From Flavipsychrobacter sp964461535 (GTDB taxonomy: Bacteria > Bacteroidota > Bacteroidia > Chitinophagales > Chitinophagaceae), in assembly GCA_964461535.1 (NCBI GenBank), contig CAYWUY010000095.1:1-8768 (forward strand): a stretch of DNA of 8,768 bases. The letters are read 5' to 3'. Made by a program: the position numbers and the translations under genes. Numbering within the stretch: position 1 is the first letter of the stretch; each line of letters begins with the position of its first letter. The notes beneath the pieces are model-generated. The model had not been told where the DNA came from. It did not search any database and saw nothing but the letters and a program-made list of their open reading frames with translations. Below, one piece after another: positions 1-6,307 of this stretch.

Positions 1-447
1 CCTATGGTAGATTTAGGCTTTTTATTAATTACCTTTTTCATGTTTACTACTAGCTTGAGCGATCCTAAAGCAATGCAGTTAAACATGCCAGACAGAACAC
101 CTACGGCTACACCTACTGCTTTTGCAGAGTCATCTACTATTACCTTACTACCCACAGCTAATGACAGTATAGCTTATTATTTGGGCGCGGTTGATGTAAA
201 GGCAGGCTTGAAATGGTGCACACAAACTGAGTTAAGGGATTTGCTTATTAGAGAACAAGACCGAGTAAGTAAATTGCCGTCAACATACAGTAAAGATGCT
301 CATGGTTTACATGTGCTAATAAAACCCCAAAGTAACTGTGCCTATAGTACGCTTGTAAGTGTGCTAGACGAAATGGCTATTCTATCTGTACCTACTTATT
401 GCATTGTAGATAATTCTTCCGCCGACAACGTTTTGTTAGGAAAATAA
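1..447 (+). CDS. exbD: ExbD-family biopolymer transport protein, 5'-truncated
   Basis: ExbD is the small inner-membrane partner of ExbB; together they use the proton gradient to drive TonB. The gene runs in from the left edge: the first codon reads Pro and the next residues are MVDLGFLLITFFMFTT, which matches the start of the single ExbD membrane helix after the family's usual T-P. The short cytoplasmic N-terminus (probably 40-50 residues) is therefore outside the window, and the ATG at 4 is an internal methionine, not the start. The Asp coded at 10-12 corresponds to the essential membrane Asp (Asp25 in E. coli ExbD). After the helix comes SDPKAMQLNMPD, a typical Bacteroidota juxtamembrane segment, then a periplasmic domain of about 120 residues ending normally at TAA. 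tonB follows 88 bases downstream. In this phylum exbB and often another exbD lie upstream, so this may be the second of a pair; that is inference. Confidence 0.93.
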   Translation, partial: PMVDLGFLLITFFMFTTSLSDPKAMQLNMPDRTPTATPTAFAESSTITLLPTANDSIAYYLGAVDVKAGLKWCTQTELRDLLIREQDRVSKLPSTYSKDAHGLHVLIKPQSNCAYSTLVSVLDEMAILSVPTYCIVDNSSADNVLLGK

Positions 448-471
448 CAACAATCTCTTATTGCTTTCTTA

Positions 472-491
472 TGCACCTAAAAGTAGGTGTA
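472..491 (+). promoter_or_regulatory. small hairpin between exbD and tonB
   Basis: CACCTA (474-479) and TAGGTG (484-489) pair perfectly around an AAAG tetraloop. A G-T wobble (473/490) and a T-A pair (472/491) extend the stem to eight pairs. No T-tract follows, so it is unlikely to be a terminator. It could affect exbD-tonB mRNA processing or relative expression. The pairing is seen; any role is inference. Confidence 0.35.
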
Positions 492-535
492 CAGCTACTC
501 TATTGTCTATTCTTTCACCCTTAAATATTTTAAAT

Positions 536-1369
536 ATGACTTCTCAAGAATTTCTTCATGCAGATTATTTAGACATTGTTTTTAACGATCGTAACAAAGT
601 TTACGGAGGTTACGAACTAAGAAAAAGCTATCATTTACGAATGCGCAAGGCATTAGGTAGTATTATGTTGATATTGTTAGTAGTGAGTGCCTATAGTATA
701 ATAAAAAAAGAAGCTACACAGATAGATTTGCATGCAAATCCAGCTTTGCCCCCTATGCGTGAAATAGTAATAAATACTGAAACAATAATAGAACCACCTA
801 AACCTAAAGTTGTAGATGAGCCAGCGGCAAAGGCAGCAGGTAAGGCAGTAGCTACAGTGGATAATACTGAACCAATTATAGTGAAAAAAGCTGATGCAGA
901 TGAACTGCCCAAGCCCAACGTGGAACTTGTAAACGCTATTAGTAGTAATGTTGCCACTAAAGGAGATAGTGCAGCCGGTTACACTGGCCCGGCTGGGGAT
1001 GGAACTGACGTAGGAGGCGTGCAAGCTAAAAAAGGTGGAGGAGGTAACAGTGTTGGTTTATCAATTGCAGATATTGCAGAGGTTATGCCGGAGTTTAATG
1101 GCAATATAGGAGCATACTTACAGAATAATTTGAGATATCCCGAAATGGCTAGGACTGGCGGAGTGTCAGGTAGGGTAGCCGTTCAGTTTGTAGTGAATGA
1201 AGATGGTAGTATTAGTAATGCCAGAGTGACACACAGCATAGGTGGTGGATGTGATGAAGAAGCACTTCGCGTAATAAACAGTATGCCAAGATGGAAGCCG
1301 GGAAAGCAAAATGGTAGGGCTGTAAAAGTATGGTATACTCAGGTAATTAAGTTTGTGATACAAGATTAA
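536..1369 (+). CDS. tonB: TonB energy transducer
   Basis: This is a 277-residue TonB protein that carries proton-motive force from ExbB/ExbD to outer-membrane TonB-dependent receptors. I chose the ATG at 536 because the protein then begins MTSQEFLHADYLDIVFNDRN, the usual Bacteroidota cytoplasmic start, followed by KVYGGYELRKSY; it sits behind an A/T-rich leader. A single membrane helix lies at about residues 39-56. Next comes a short Pro/Lys/Glu stretch (EPPKPKVVDEP) and a long spacer ending in a Gly-rich segment at about 148-170, which would span the periplasm. The TonB C-terminal domain covers about 184-277: YPEMA at 201-205, then GxVAVQFVVNEDGSI, DEEALRVINSMPRWKPG and a final VIKFVIQD. This is the full signature of the family. 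The Pro-rich spacer is shorter than in E. coli TonB, as is common in this phylum. It is probably co-transcribed with exbD and ends at a strong hairpin. Confidence 0.95.
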   Translation: MTSQEFLHADYLDIVFNDRNKVYGGYELRKSYHLRMRKALGSIMLILLVVSAYSIIKKEATQIDLHANPALPPMREIVINTETIIEPPKPKVVDEPAAKAAGKAVATVDNTEPIIVKKADADELPKPNVELVNAISSNVATKGDSAAGYTGPAGDGTDVGGVQAKKGGGGNSVGLSIADIAEVMPEFNGNIGAYLQNNLRYPEMARTGGVSGRVAVQFVVNEDGSISNARVTHSIGGGCDEEALRVINSMPRWKPGKQNGRAVKVWYTQVIKFVIQD

Positions 1370-1420
1370 AAGAAGAATGGGGTAGTCTTTTTTATTGACC
1401 ACCCCATTCTTCTTATTTTA
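1370..1420. terminator. intrinsic terminator between convergent tonB and psd
   Basis: AGAAGAATGGGGT (1371-1383) pairs perfectly with ACCCCATTCTTCT (1401-1413). A1370-T1414 adds a fourteenth pair, and after one mismatch GTC/GAC (1385-1387/1397-1399) extends it inward. The TTATTTTA run at 1413-1420 gives a modest U-tract for tonB. The structure starts at the tonB stop codon and ends 9 bases before the psd stop codon, so it may serve both genes; a T-tract in the psd direction is not evident. Confidence 0.88.
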
Positions 1421-1428
1421 TGAATCTC

Positions 1429-2082
1429 TTATTTTAGTTGTCCTATTACGGTTATACCGCCTTTTACTACATCTCCTATTTTTACATCTATCTGTGTGCC
1501 TATAGGTAGGTATAAGTCTACTCGCGAGCCAAAGCGTATGAATCCAAATTCTTCATTTTGCTTTACTTGATCTCCTTCTTTTACATACCAGCATATACGG
1601 CGTGCAAGAGCTCCGGCTATTTGGCGCATCAATATTTCTGCTTTGCTATTGCCTAGTACAATTGTTGTACGTTCGTTTTCTGTAGAAGATTTAGGATGCC
1701 ATGCTACCAAATATTTTCCGGGATGGTATTTCATGTACTTCACGATGCCACTTATTGGATTTCTATTTACGTGCACATTTATTGGAGACATGAAAACAGA
1801 AACTTGCAATCTTTTGTCTTTGAAGTATTCGGTTTCGGTGGTTTCTTCTATTACTACTACTTTGCCATCAGCCGGGCATATAATCTTATTTTCACCAAAT
1901 ACCATACTGCGTGCCGGTAAGCGGAAAAATGCAACTACCCAAAACCAAAGTAGAAAAATGATAAATGTTATAGCGCCTGCTAACCACATATAAGGTATGT
2001 AGGTAAATGATAAGTACGCAGTTAGCGCTAGCACAATACTAGCAATAGTAATGTATTTATATCCTTCGCGATGAATTGTCAT
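1429..2082 (-). CDS. psd: phosphatidylserine decarboxylase, short (archaeal-type) form
   Basis: This pyruvoyl enzyme converts phosphatidylserine to phosphatidylethanolamine at the inner membrane, the last step of PE synthesis. The protein is 217 residues from the ATG at 2082 and begins MTIHREGYK, the usual start in this family; a TTG at 2109 would only add nine unlike residues. Two membrane helices lie at about 10-28 and 31-52. CPADGKV (69-75) holds the conserved Asp72, and INVHVNR (101-107) holds His104. The FGSRVDLYLP segment contains Gly185-Ser186, where self-cleavage should leave the pyruvoyl group on the small subunit. These match the Asp-His-Ser set known from bacterial PSDs. The length, about 220 rather than 300 residues, fits the short form common in Bacteroidota. 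It is the last gene of the leftward block, 62 bases after the binding-fold gene. It also has a promoter-like box at 2107-2114, so it may be transcribed alone as well as by read-through. Confidence 0.96.
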   Translation of the reverse strand: MTIHREGYKYITIASIVLALTAYLSFTYIPYMWLAGAITFIIFLLWFWVVAFFRLPARSMVFGENKIICPADGKVVVIEETTETEYFKDKRLQVSVFMSPINVHVNRNPISGIVKYMKYHPGKYLVAWHPKSSTENERTTIVLGNSKAEILMRQIAGALARRICWYVKEGDQVKQNEEFGFIRFGSRVDLYLPIGTQIDVKIGDVVKGGITVIGQLK

Positions 2083-2106
2083 GCCTGTTGGTTTTAATAA
2101 AGGTTG

Positions 2107-2114
2107 CAAAAGTA
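2107..2114 (-). promoter_or_regulatory. candidate -7 promoter element for psd
   Basis: On the minus strand this reads TACTTTTG, a full match to the Bacteroidota -7 consensus TAnnTTTG. It lies 24 bases before the psd ATG, giving a predicted leader of roughly 20 bases. I see no TTG/TTTG -33 element at 17-23 bases upstream, so the promoter may be weak. The same octamer precedes the ferredoxin and decarboxylase genes. Confidence 0.45.
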
Positions 2115-2144
2115 AGCTAAATAACTTAATTGATTTATTAGCTG

Positions 2145-3626
2145 TTAATCTTGCATTGTAGCTAATCCGTTTTCGTACTTACGTAGGTAGATGTGTTTAT
2201 TCTCCATATACATTACATTACCCCTAGCATCCCATTGTGGTTTTACCTCGAATAATGTAAATGGAGCAGTCTCATTATCGGCATATTGCTTGTTAAATAT
2301 TGTGCCGTAGCGTTTTAGTAAGTTAGCATACCAATATAGAGCCTCGTAAGAGCGATATACCATTTCTTGAGGTTTTCCGCCATACTCTCTTTTGAAAGTC
2401 TTGTCTATATACTTTGCTGTTGTAGCATTGGTAGTATAGTTTATGTTTGTGGTTACATAAATAGGAAGTCCACCATAGGCATTTGCTTTATTAATATCGG
2501 GTAGCATTGTCCAAGACGGTAGCCCGTACACACTGATTTTTGTATAGGCTAGTTGTTTCTTAATGTGCTTTAGCAGTGTATCTACATATACCAAGTCATT
2601 AATTGGTATTATTAGTGTAAGTTCTGCATTGTTATTGGTTATATCTTCCAGTACTTTTTTGTCTGGTAGGTTATTGCATTGCACAGCAGTGTATTGTTTA
2701 CTGTCAGTAAATGCAGAGTATATATATCTATATGCATCATTATCTGCGGTAGTTGTTGTTATATACAAAACAGCAACTTTAGATTGCTTCGATTTCTTGT
2801 CAAGAATATCATTAACTATCCACTCACAGTGGCTTTTGGGGGAAGGTACTAGTAGTGTTAGGTAAGGGTTATCTGTTACACCTCCATCTGCCGAAGATAG
2901 CATGGAGATGAAGTTGATATGTCTTCTAAGAGCGTATGCCGAAATTTTAGCAACATCTTGTGGAGAAACTGCTCCTATTATAAGATCGCTAGAGTCTAAT
3001 ACGCGCTTGTTAAGTATCATGTCTGTAGACTCCAGTAAAGAAGCTACGTCATGTACGTAAATCTCTATTTTAAATCCATTTTTCTTTAGTGTATCTGCTG
3101 CTATTTGTACGCCTTTGTAAAAGTTGATACCTGCTTGTGCTTTTTCCGGTATGTTGCTTACCACATACCCATTTTTTACAAGCTCATCTAAATACATAGG
3201 AGCCAACACATCTATTCTATAGCTGCTTTTTTTTGCAGTAGTAGGAAACTCAATATCAGCCCATTTTCTAACCACCCCAACAGTAGGTGCGGCTGTAGTG
3301 CTTGTGGGGCTAGCTGTCTGTTTTTTCTTCTTCTTTTCTTCTTCTTTTTCTTTGGCTAAGCGCTCTTTACGCTCACGTTTCTCTCTTTTCTTTCGTTCGC
3401 GTCTTTCACGCTTAGTTTCGTTACGCTCTTTCGTTTCGGTTTTTTTATCTGTCTCGCTAGTACTGTTGTTAGACTTATTGTTGTCAGATGAGTTGTCTTT
3501 AACTGTTGTTTCTTTTTTGGCGTGTTTTTTTCCTTTACGCCACTTTTTAAACAACTGAGCATTTGTTTCCTGTGGAATACAAATAGACATGCATAATAAA
3601 ACTAAGACCGTAACGAACTTTCGCAT
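2145..3626 (-). CDS. secreted type-1 periplasmic-binding-fold protein with charged linker
   Basis: The 493-residue protein has a signal peptide (residues 1-23, MRKFVTVLVLLCMSI then ...ETNA|Q; the cysteines do not form a lipobox). A basic and Asn/Ser-rich stretch follows, then an almost uninterrupted Lys/Arg/Glu region at about 61-102, a Thr/Ala/Pro hinge (103-116), and a globular domain from about 135 to the end. That domain resembles the leucine-binding-type ABC substrate-binding fold (Peripla_BP_6): YRIDVLAPMYLDE, then GINFYKGVQIAADTLKKNG and later SSDLIIGAVSPQDVAKIS. Bacteroidota relatives I know of lie beside guaA and often carry LysM peptidoglycan-binding repeats where this one has the charged region. 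No permease or ATPase gene is present, so a transport role is unlikely; cell-wall or envelope ligand binding is a guess. It starts 29 bases after guaA and precedes psd by 62 bases. The ATG at 3626 gives a clean signal peptide. The exact function is unknown. Confidence 0.88.
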   Translation of the reverse strand: MRKFVTVLVLLCMSICIPQETNAQLFKKWRKGKKHAKKETTVKDNSSDNNKSNNSTSETDKKTETKERNETKRERRERKKREKRERKERLAKEKEEEKKKKKQTASPTSTTAAPTVGVVRKWADIEFPTTAKKSSYRIDVLAPMYLDELVKNGYVVSNIPEKAQAGINFYKGVQIAADTLKKNGFKIEIYVHDVASLLESTDMILNKRVLDSSDLIIGAVSPQDVAKISAYALRRHINFISMLSSADGGVTDNPYLTLLVPSPKSHCEWIVNDILDKKSKQSKVAVLYITTTTADNDAYRYIYSAFTDSKQYTAVQCNNLPDKKVLEDITNNNAELTLIIPINDLVYVDTLLKHIKKQLAYTKISVYGLPSWTMLPDINKANAYGGLPIYVTTNINYTTNATTAKYIDKTFKREYGGKPQEMVYRSYEALYWYANLLKRYGTIFNKQYADNETAPFTLFEVKPQWDARGNVMYMENKHIYLRKYENGLATMQD

Positions 3627-3655
3627 GAAAATATAAGATTGATAGCTTTAGAATG

Positions 3656-5197
3656 TTATTCCCACTCAATAGTTGCAGGAGGTTTAGAGCTGATGTCATA
3701 AACCACTCTGTTGATACCTTTAACTCTATTAATAATATCGTTAGAGATTTTTGCTAATAGCTCGTATGGTAAATGGCTCCAGTCAGCAGTCATGCCATCT
3801 ACAGAGGTTACTGCTCTTAGCGCACAAGTATATTCATAGGTACGTTCGTCGCCCATTACTCCAACGCTTTGTACAGGTAGTAATATTGCTCCGGCTTGCC
3901 ATACTTTATGATACCAGCCACTATCTCTAAGATGTTGTATGTATATAGCATCAGCTTCTTGCAGCATAGCTACCTTTTCTGCAGATACAGCACCTAGTAT
4001 TCTAATGCCTAAACCTGGTCCTGGGAAAGGGTGACGGCCAATAAATATCTCATCTATACCTAGTTCTCTACCCACACGGCGCACTTCATCTTTAAAAAGA
4101 GAACGAAGAGGCTCTATTAAAGATAGATGCATTTTTTCGGGCAGTCCCCCCACATTGTGGTGAGATTTTATAGTAACACTTGGGCCATGCACAGAAACTG
4201 ATTCTATTACATCAGGATATATGGTTCCTTGGCCAAGGAACGTAACATTGGTAAGCTGTTGAGACTCTTCATAGAATACGTCAATGAATAGCTTTCCAAT
4301 TATTTTTCTTTTTTGTTCAGGGTCTGTAACGCCGTCCAGTTCTTTATAAAAGCGCGCACTAGCATCTACACCTTTTGTATTAAGCCCCAAGTGTTTATAG
4401 CCTTCTAGTACTTGCTGAAATTCTCCTTTTCGTAAAAGTCCGTTGTCAACAAATATGCAATATAGGTTGTCGCCAATAGCCTTATGAATAAGTAGTGCAG
4501 CTACAGTAGAGTCTACTCCTCCACTTAAGGCCATTACTACTTTTTTATCTCCTGCTTGTTGTTTTATCTTTTCAACGGTTTCATTTATAAATGCTGCAGG
4601 TGTCCAGTCTTGTTTACAGCCACACACATCTACAATAAAGTTTTTAAGTAGCTGACGACCATCAGTACTATGAGTTACTTCCGGGTGAAACTGTATGCCA
4701 TAAACTGTATGGGCAGCATATCCTTCAGCAGCTTTGAAAGCAGCTACAGGTATGCTTTCGGTTTGTGCTATACACTCAAAGCCTTCAGGAAGTGCTTTTA
4801 TAGTATCGCTATGGCTCATCCATACCTGCGACCCATCTTGAATAGTAGCAAACAAAGTATGATCAGTTACTTGCTGTAAGTGTGCGCGACCATATTCGCG
4901 GTGTGTAGATTTGCCTACATCTCCTCCACTTACTGATGCAATTAACTGTGCGCCATAACAAACGCCTAAAACAGGTGCTTTTGATGCTATTGCTTTAACG
5001 TCTGGTTTTGGTGCATTAGGGTCGTTTACAGAAAATGGGCTTCCTGAAAGTATGATGCCTTTTATGGTTGGGTCATTTTCAGGTATAGCTTTGGTGCATG
5101 GTTGTATTTCGCAATACACATTCAGCTCGCGTATGCTTCTAGCTATAAGCTGTGTATACTGAGAACCGAAATCGAGAATGAGTATTTTATCGTTCAT
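3656..5197 (-). CDS. guaA: GMP synthase (glutamine-hydrolysing)
   Basis: GuaA converts XMP, ATP and glutamine to GMP in the cytoplasm, the last step of guanine nucleotide synthesis. At 513 residues it is full length. The class I glutamine amidotransferase domain (about 1-192) has the nucleophile Cys80 in GVCYGAQ and the partners His171 and Glu173 in FHPEV. The ATP-pyrophosphatase domain carries the PP-loop SGGVDS at 225-230. The C-terminal dimerisation domain has RHPFPGPGLGIRI (388-400) and the standard ending KPPATIEWE. All catalytic residues I can check are present. The ATG at 5197 gives the usual MNDKILILDFGSQYTQLIAR beginning. It is the first gene of the guaA/binding-protein/psd block. 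Its leader contains an A/T-rich inverted repeat whose near arm ends about 20 bases from the ATG. I saw no guanine-riboswitch-like sequence there. Confidence 0.99.
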   Translation of the reverse strand: MNDKILILDFGSQYTQLIARSIRELNVYCEIQPCTKAIPENDPTIKGIILSGSPFSVNDPNAPKPDVKAIASKAPVLGVCYGAQLIASVSGGDVGKSTHREYGRAHLQQVTDHTLFATIQDGSQVWMSHSDTIKALPEGFECIAQTESIPVAAFKAAEGYAAHTVYGIQFHPEVTHSTDGRQLLKNFIVDVCGCKQDWTPAAFINETVEKIKQQAGDKKVVMALSGGVDSTVAALLIHKAIGDNLYCIFVDNGLLRKGEFQQVLEGYKHLGLNTKGVDASARFYKELDGVTDPEQKRKIIGKLFIDVFYEESQQLTNVTFLGQGTIYPDVIESVSVHGPSVTIKSHHNVGGLPEKMHLSLIEPLRSLFKDEVRRVGRELGIDEIFIGRHPFPGPGLGIRILGAVSAEKVAMLQEADAIYIQHLRDSGWYHKVWQAGAILLPVQSVGVMGDERTYEYTCALRAVTSVDGMTADWSHLPYELLAKISNDIINRVKGINRVVYDISSKPPATIEWE

Positions 5198-5216
5198 TGT
5201 TAGTTATTAAAAAATA

Positions 5217-5299
5217 AAAAAGTAAAAAACATAACACCATTGCTGTTTCTATAGCTTAAGCAGTTACCTGCAATCATGGAATTATATTTTTTACTTTTT
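5217..5299. repeat. A/T-rich inverted repeat ahead of guaA
   Basis: Arms 5217-5234 and 5282-5299 are complementary at 17 of 18 positions (the exception is C5230/A5286). The 47-base interior holds further nested matches: CC/GG (5237-5238/5278-5279), ATTGC/GCAAT (5239-5243/5270-5274) and a GCTTAAGC palindrome (5254-5261). In the leftward direction the second arm is T-rich and runs into TTTTTATTTTTTAA, so the element could end DUF3467 transcription or act in the guaA leader. A/T-rich arms pair easily by chance, which limits confidence. Confidence 0.4.
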
Positions 5300-5360
5300 A
5301 TGAAGATTCTTCGAAACACAGCGCTAGCGTTTGTACCTCGAAAAAATAGTTTGACTAAAA

Positions 5361-5675
5361 TTATGCTTGGCCAGCAGGTCCACCGAAGTTAAATGGTGCT
5401 GCTTGGTTATCTTGATCTTTGATAGGGCCGTGCTGAGCTTCAAATCTTTTTACATTATCAATTAAAGCTTTCATTAGTCTTTTAGCATGAGGCGGAGTCA
5501 TCACTATTCTTGATTTCACCTTTGCTTTTGGTACATTAGGCATTACGTTTACATAGTCTATAATGAATTCTGCAAAAGAATGAGTAATGATAGCCAAGTT
5601 TGCATAAGTGCCATCAGCAGTTTCTTCAGTCAACTCAATGTTTAGTTGTTGGTCGTTATTTTGTAATTCTTCCAT
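5361..5675 (-). CDS. DUF3467 family protein
   Basis: This 104-residue cytoplasmic protein has no signal peptide or membrane helix. The core matches my memory of DUF3467: YANLAIITHSFAEFIIDY at about 24-41, then KVKSRIVMTPPHAKRLMKAL at about 52-71 and a helical NVKRFEAQHGPI. The tail is short and rich in Gly/Pro/Ala (FNFGGPAGQA), a disordered ending I would expect to vary among relatives. The function of the family is not known to me. The ATG at 5675 follows an A-rich leader. It points the same way as guaA, 163 bases upstream of it, and is divergent from the ferredoxin gene. A near match to a -7 box (TAAATTCG on the minus strand, 5710-5703) lies 28 bases before the start, with no clear -33 element. 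Confidence 0.88.
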   Translation of the reverse strand: MEELQNNDQQLNIELTEETADGTYANLAIITHSFAEFIIDYVNVMPNVPKAKVKSRIVMTPPHAKRLMKALIDNVKRFEAQHGPIKDQDNQAAPFNFGGPAGQA

Positions 5676-5899
5676 TGAAAAGAGATTTTTTAATAATTGC
5701 TGCGAATTTACGCCTAAAAGGTTAGATGTTATAGCATTTGGAAAAATTGCTTATTCTTAACAGTGTAGAATTGTTGTATGTTGATGTTGTTAATGTGTAG
5801 TGGTGTAATTTTTTTGATACCTCATTAATAATAGCTATACCTAGTTTTGGAGCAATGTTTGTACTTTTGTCACACATTTTTAAAATAAACTAGTAAAAT
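5676..5899. other. intergenic region between divergent DUF3467 and ferredoxin genes
   Basis: This 224-base spacer contains start regions for both flanking genes. The centre (about 5755-5815) is a T/G-biased stretch on the plus strand. I found no plausible small gene, tRNA or GC-rich hairpin in it. The only sites I can name are the promoter-like boxes described separately. Confidence 0.6.
5842..5869 (+). promoter_or_regulatory. candidate tandem -7 boxes for the ferredoxin gene
   Basis: TAGTTTTG (5842-5849) and TACTTTTG (5862-5869) both fit the Bacteroidota -7 consensus TAnnTTTG. The downstream box lies 30 bases before the ATG and would give a leader of about 25 bases. Neither has a TTG/TTTG at the usual 17-23 bases upstream: the TTTG at 5813-5816 is 25 bases from the first box, and the TTTG at 5846-5849 is 12 from the second. 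I favour the downstream box. Confidence 0.45.
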
Positions 5900-6247
5900 A
5901 TGGCTATAAAAATAACTGACGAATGTATCAACTGTGGAGCTTGCGAGCCTGAATGTCCTAATAATGCAATTTATGAAGGTGGGGTAGAGTGGGCTATTGC
6001 TGATGGTACATCTGTAAAAGGTAGCTTTACTTTAATGGATGGCTCTGTAGTAGATGCAGATGCATCGAATGCGCCTATTTCTGTTGATACTTATTATATT
6101 TCTCCTAATAAGTGTACGGAGTGTCAAGGGTTTCATGAAGAGCCACAGTGTGCAGCCGTATGTCCGGTAGACTGTTGCGTACCTGACGATGATAATAAAG
6201 AATCAGTAGAAGATTTGTTATCTAAGAAAGCTAAATTACACTTATAA
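5900..6247 (+). CDS. 2[4Fe-4S] ferredoxin with inter-cluster insertion
   Basis: This is a 115-residue soluble electron carrier. The first cluster motif is CINCGACEPEC (Cys9, 12, 15, 19) followed by Pro. The second is CxxCx8CxxxCP (Cys72, 75, 84, 88). The eight-residue spacing in the second motif recalls the Alvin-type ferredoxins of Allochromatium, which have low-potential clusters. Cys92 and Cys93 follow immediately. About 50 residues separate the two motifs, much more than in the compact bacterial ferredoxins; the insert is acidic and strand-like (GSFTLMDGSVVDAD). I recognise this architecture as widespread in Bacteroidota, where its redox partner is not known to me. The ATG at 5900 is the only sensible start. 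It is monocistronic, with promoter-like boxes ahead and a strong terminator behind. Confidence 0.95.
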   Translation: MAIKITDECINCGACEPECPNNAIYEGGVEWAIADGTSVKGSFTLMDGSVVDADASNAPISVDTYYISPNKCTECQGFHEEPQCAAVCPVDCCVPDDDNKESVEDLLSKKAKLHL

Positions 6248-6265
6248 TATATTTCAATTATTTAT

Positions 6266-6307
6266 TGGGCTAAGTACAGACTAAAGTACTTAGCCCATTT
6301 TTTATTT
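6266..6307 (+). terminator. intrinsic terminator of the ferredoxin gene
   Basis: TGGGCTAAGTAC (6266-6277) pairs perfectly with GTACTTAGCCCA (6286-6297) around an eight-base loop, followed by six T and then ATTT. This is a textbook rho-independent terminator, 18 bases after the ferredoxin stop. Its T-tract overlaps the stop codon of the convergent exporter gene (6302-6304). On the opposite strand the bases after the stem are not T-rich, so it is probably weaker for the exporter. Confidence 0.92.

Noticed and set aside
461..535. A TTG-initiated extension would add 25 residues to TonB.
   Set aside because: The added residues do not resemble TonB N-termini, whereas the ATG at 536 gives the standard start; the extension would also cover the spacer hairpin.
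677..1024. Antisense open frames opposite tonB (also 691-957 and 1166-1402).
   Set aside because: They are low-complexity Ser/Thr/Phe/Tyr products of the strand opposite a well-supported gene, with no recognisable motif.
2083..2109. A TTG start would lengthen Psd by nine residues.
   Set aside because: The family begins with MxxHxEGYK, reached at the ATG at 2082, and the TTG lies inside the proposed -7 box.
3298..3562. Open frames on both strands over the charged linker region.
   Set aside because: They are by-products of the repetitive Lys/Arg/Glu codons (Leu/Ser/Phe-rich on the other strand) and lack independent support.
5322..5329. The palindrome CGCTAGCG near the end of the DUF3467 gene, as an operator or terminator stem.
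   Set aside because: It is eight bases with no extending symmetry, no loop and no T-tract; too short to claim.
5198..5360. A purine riboswitch or other known metabolite sensor in the guaA leader.
   Set aside because: I found no three-stem junction core resembling the guanine aptamer; only the A/T-rich inverted repeat is present.
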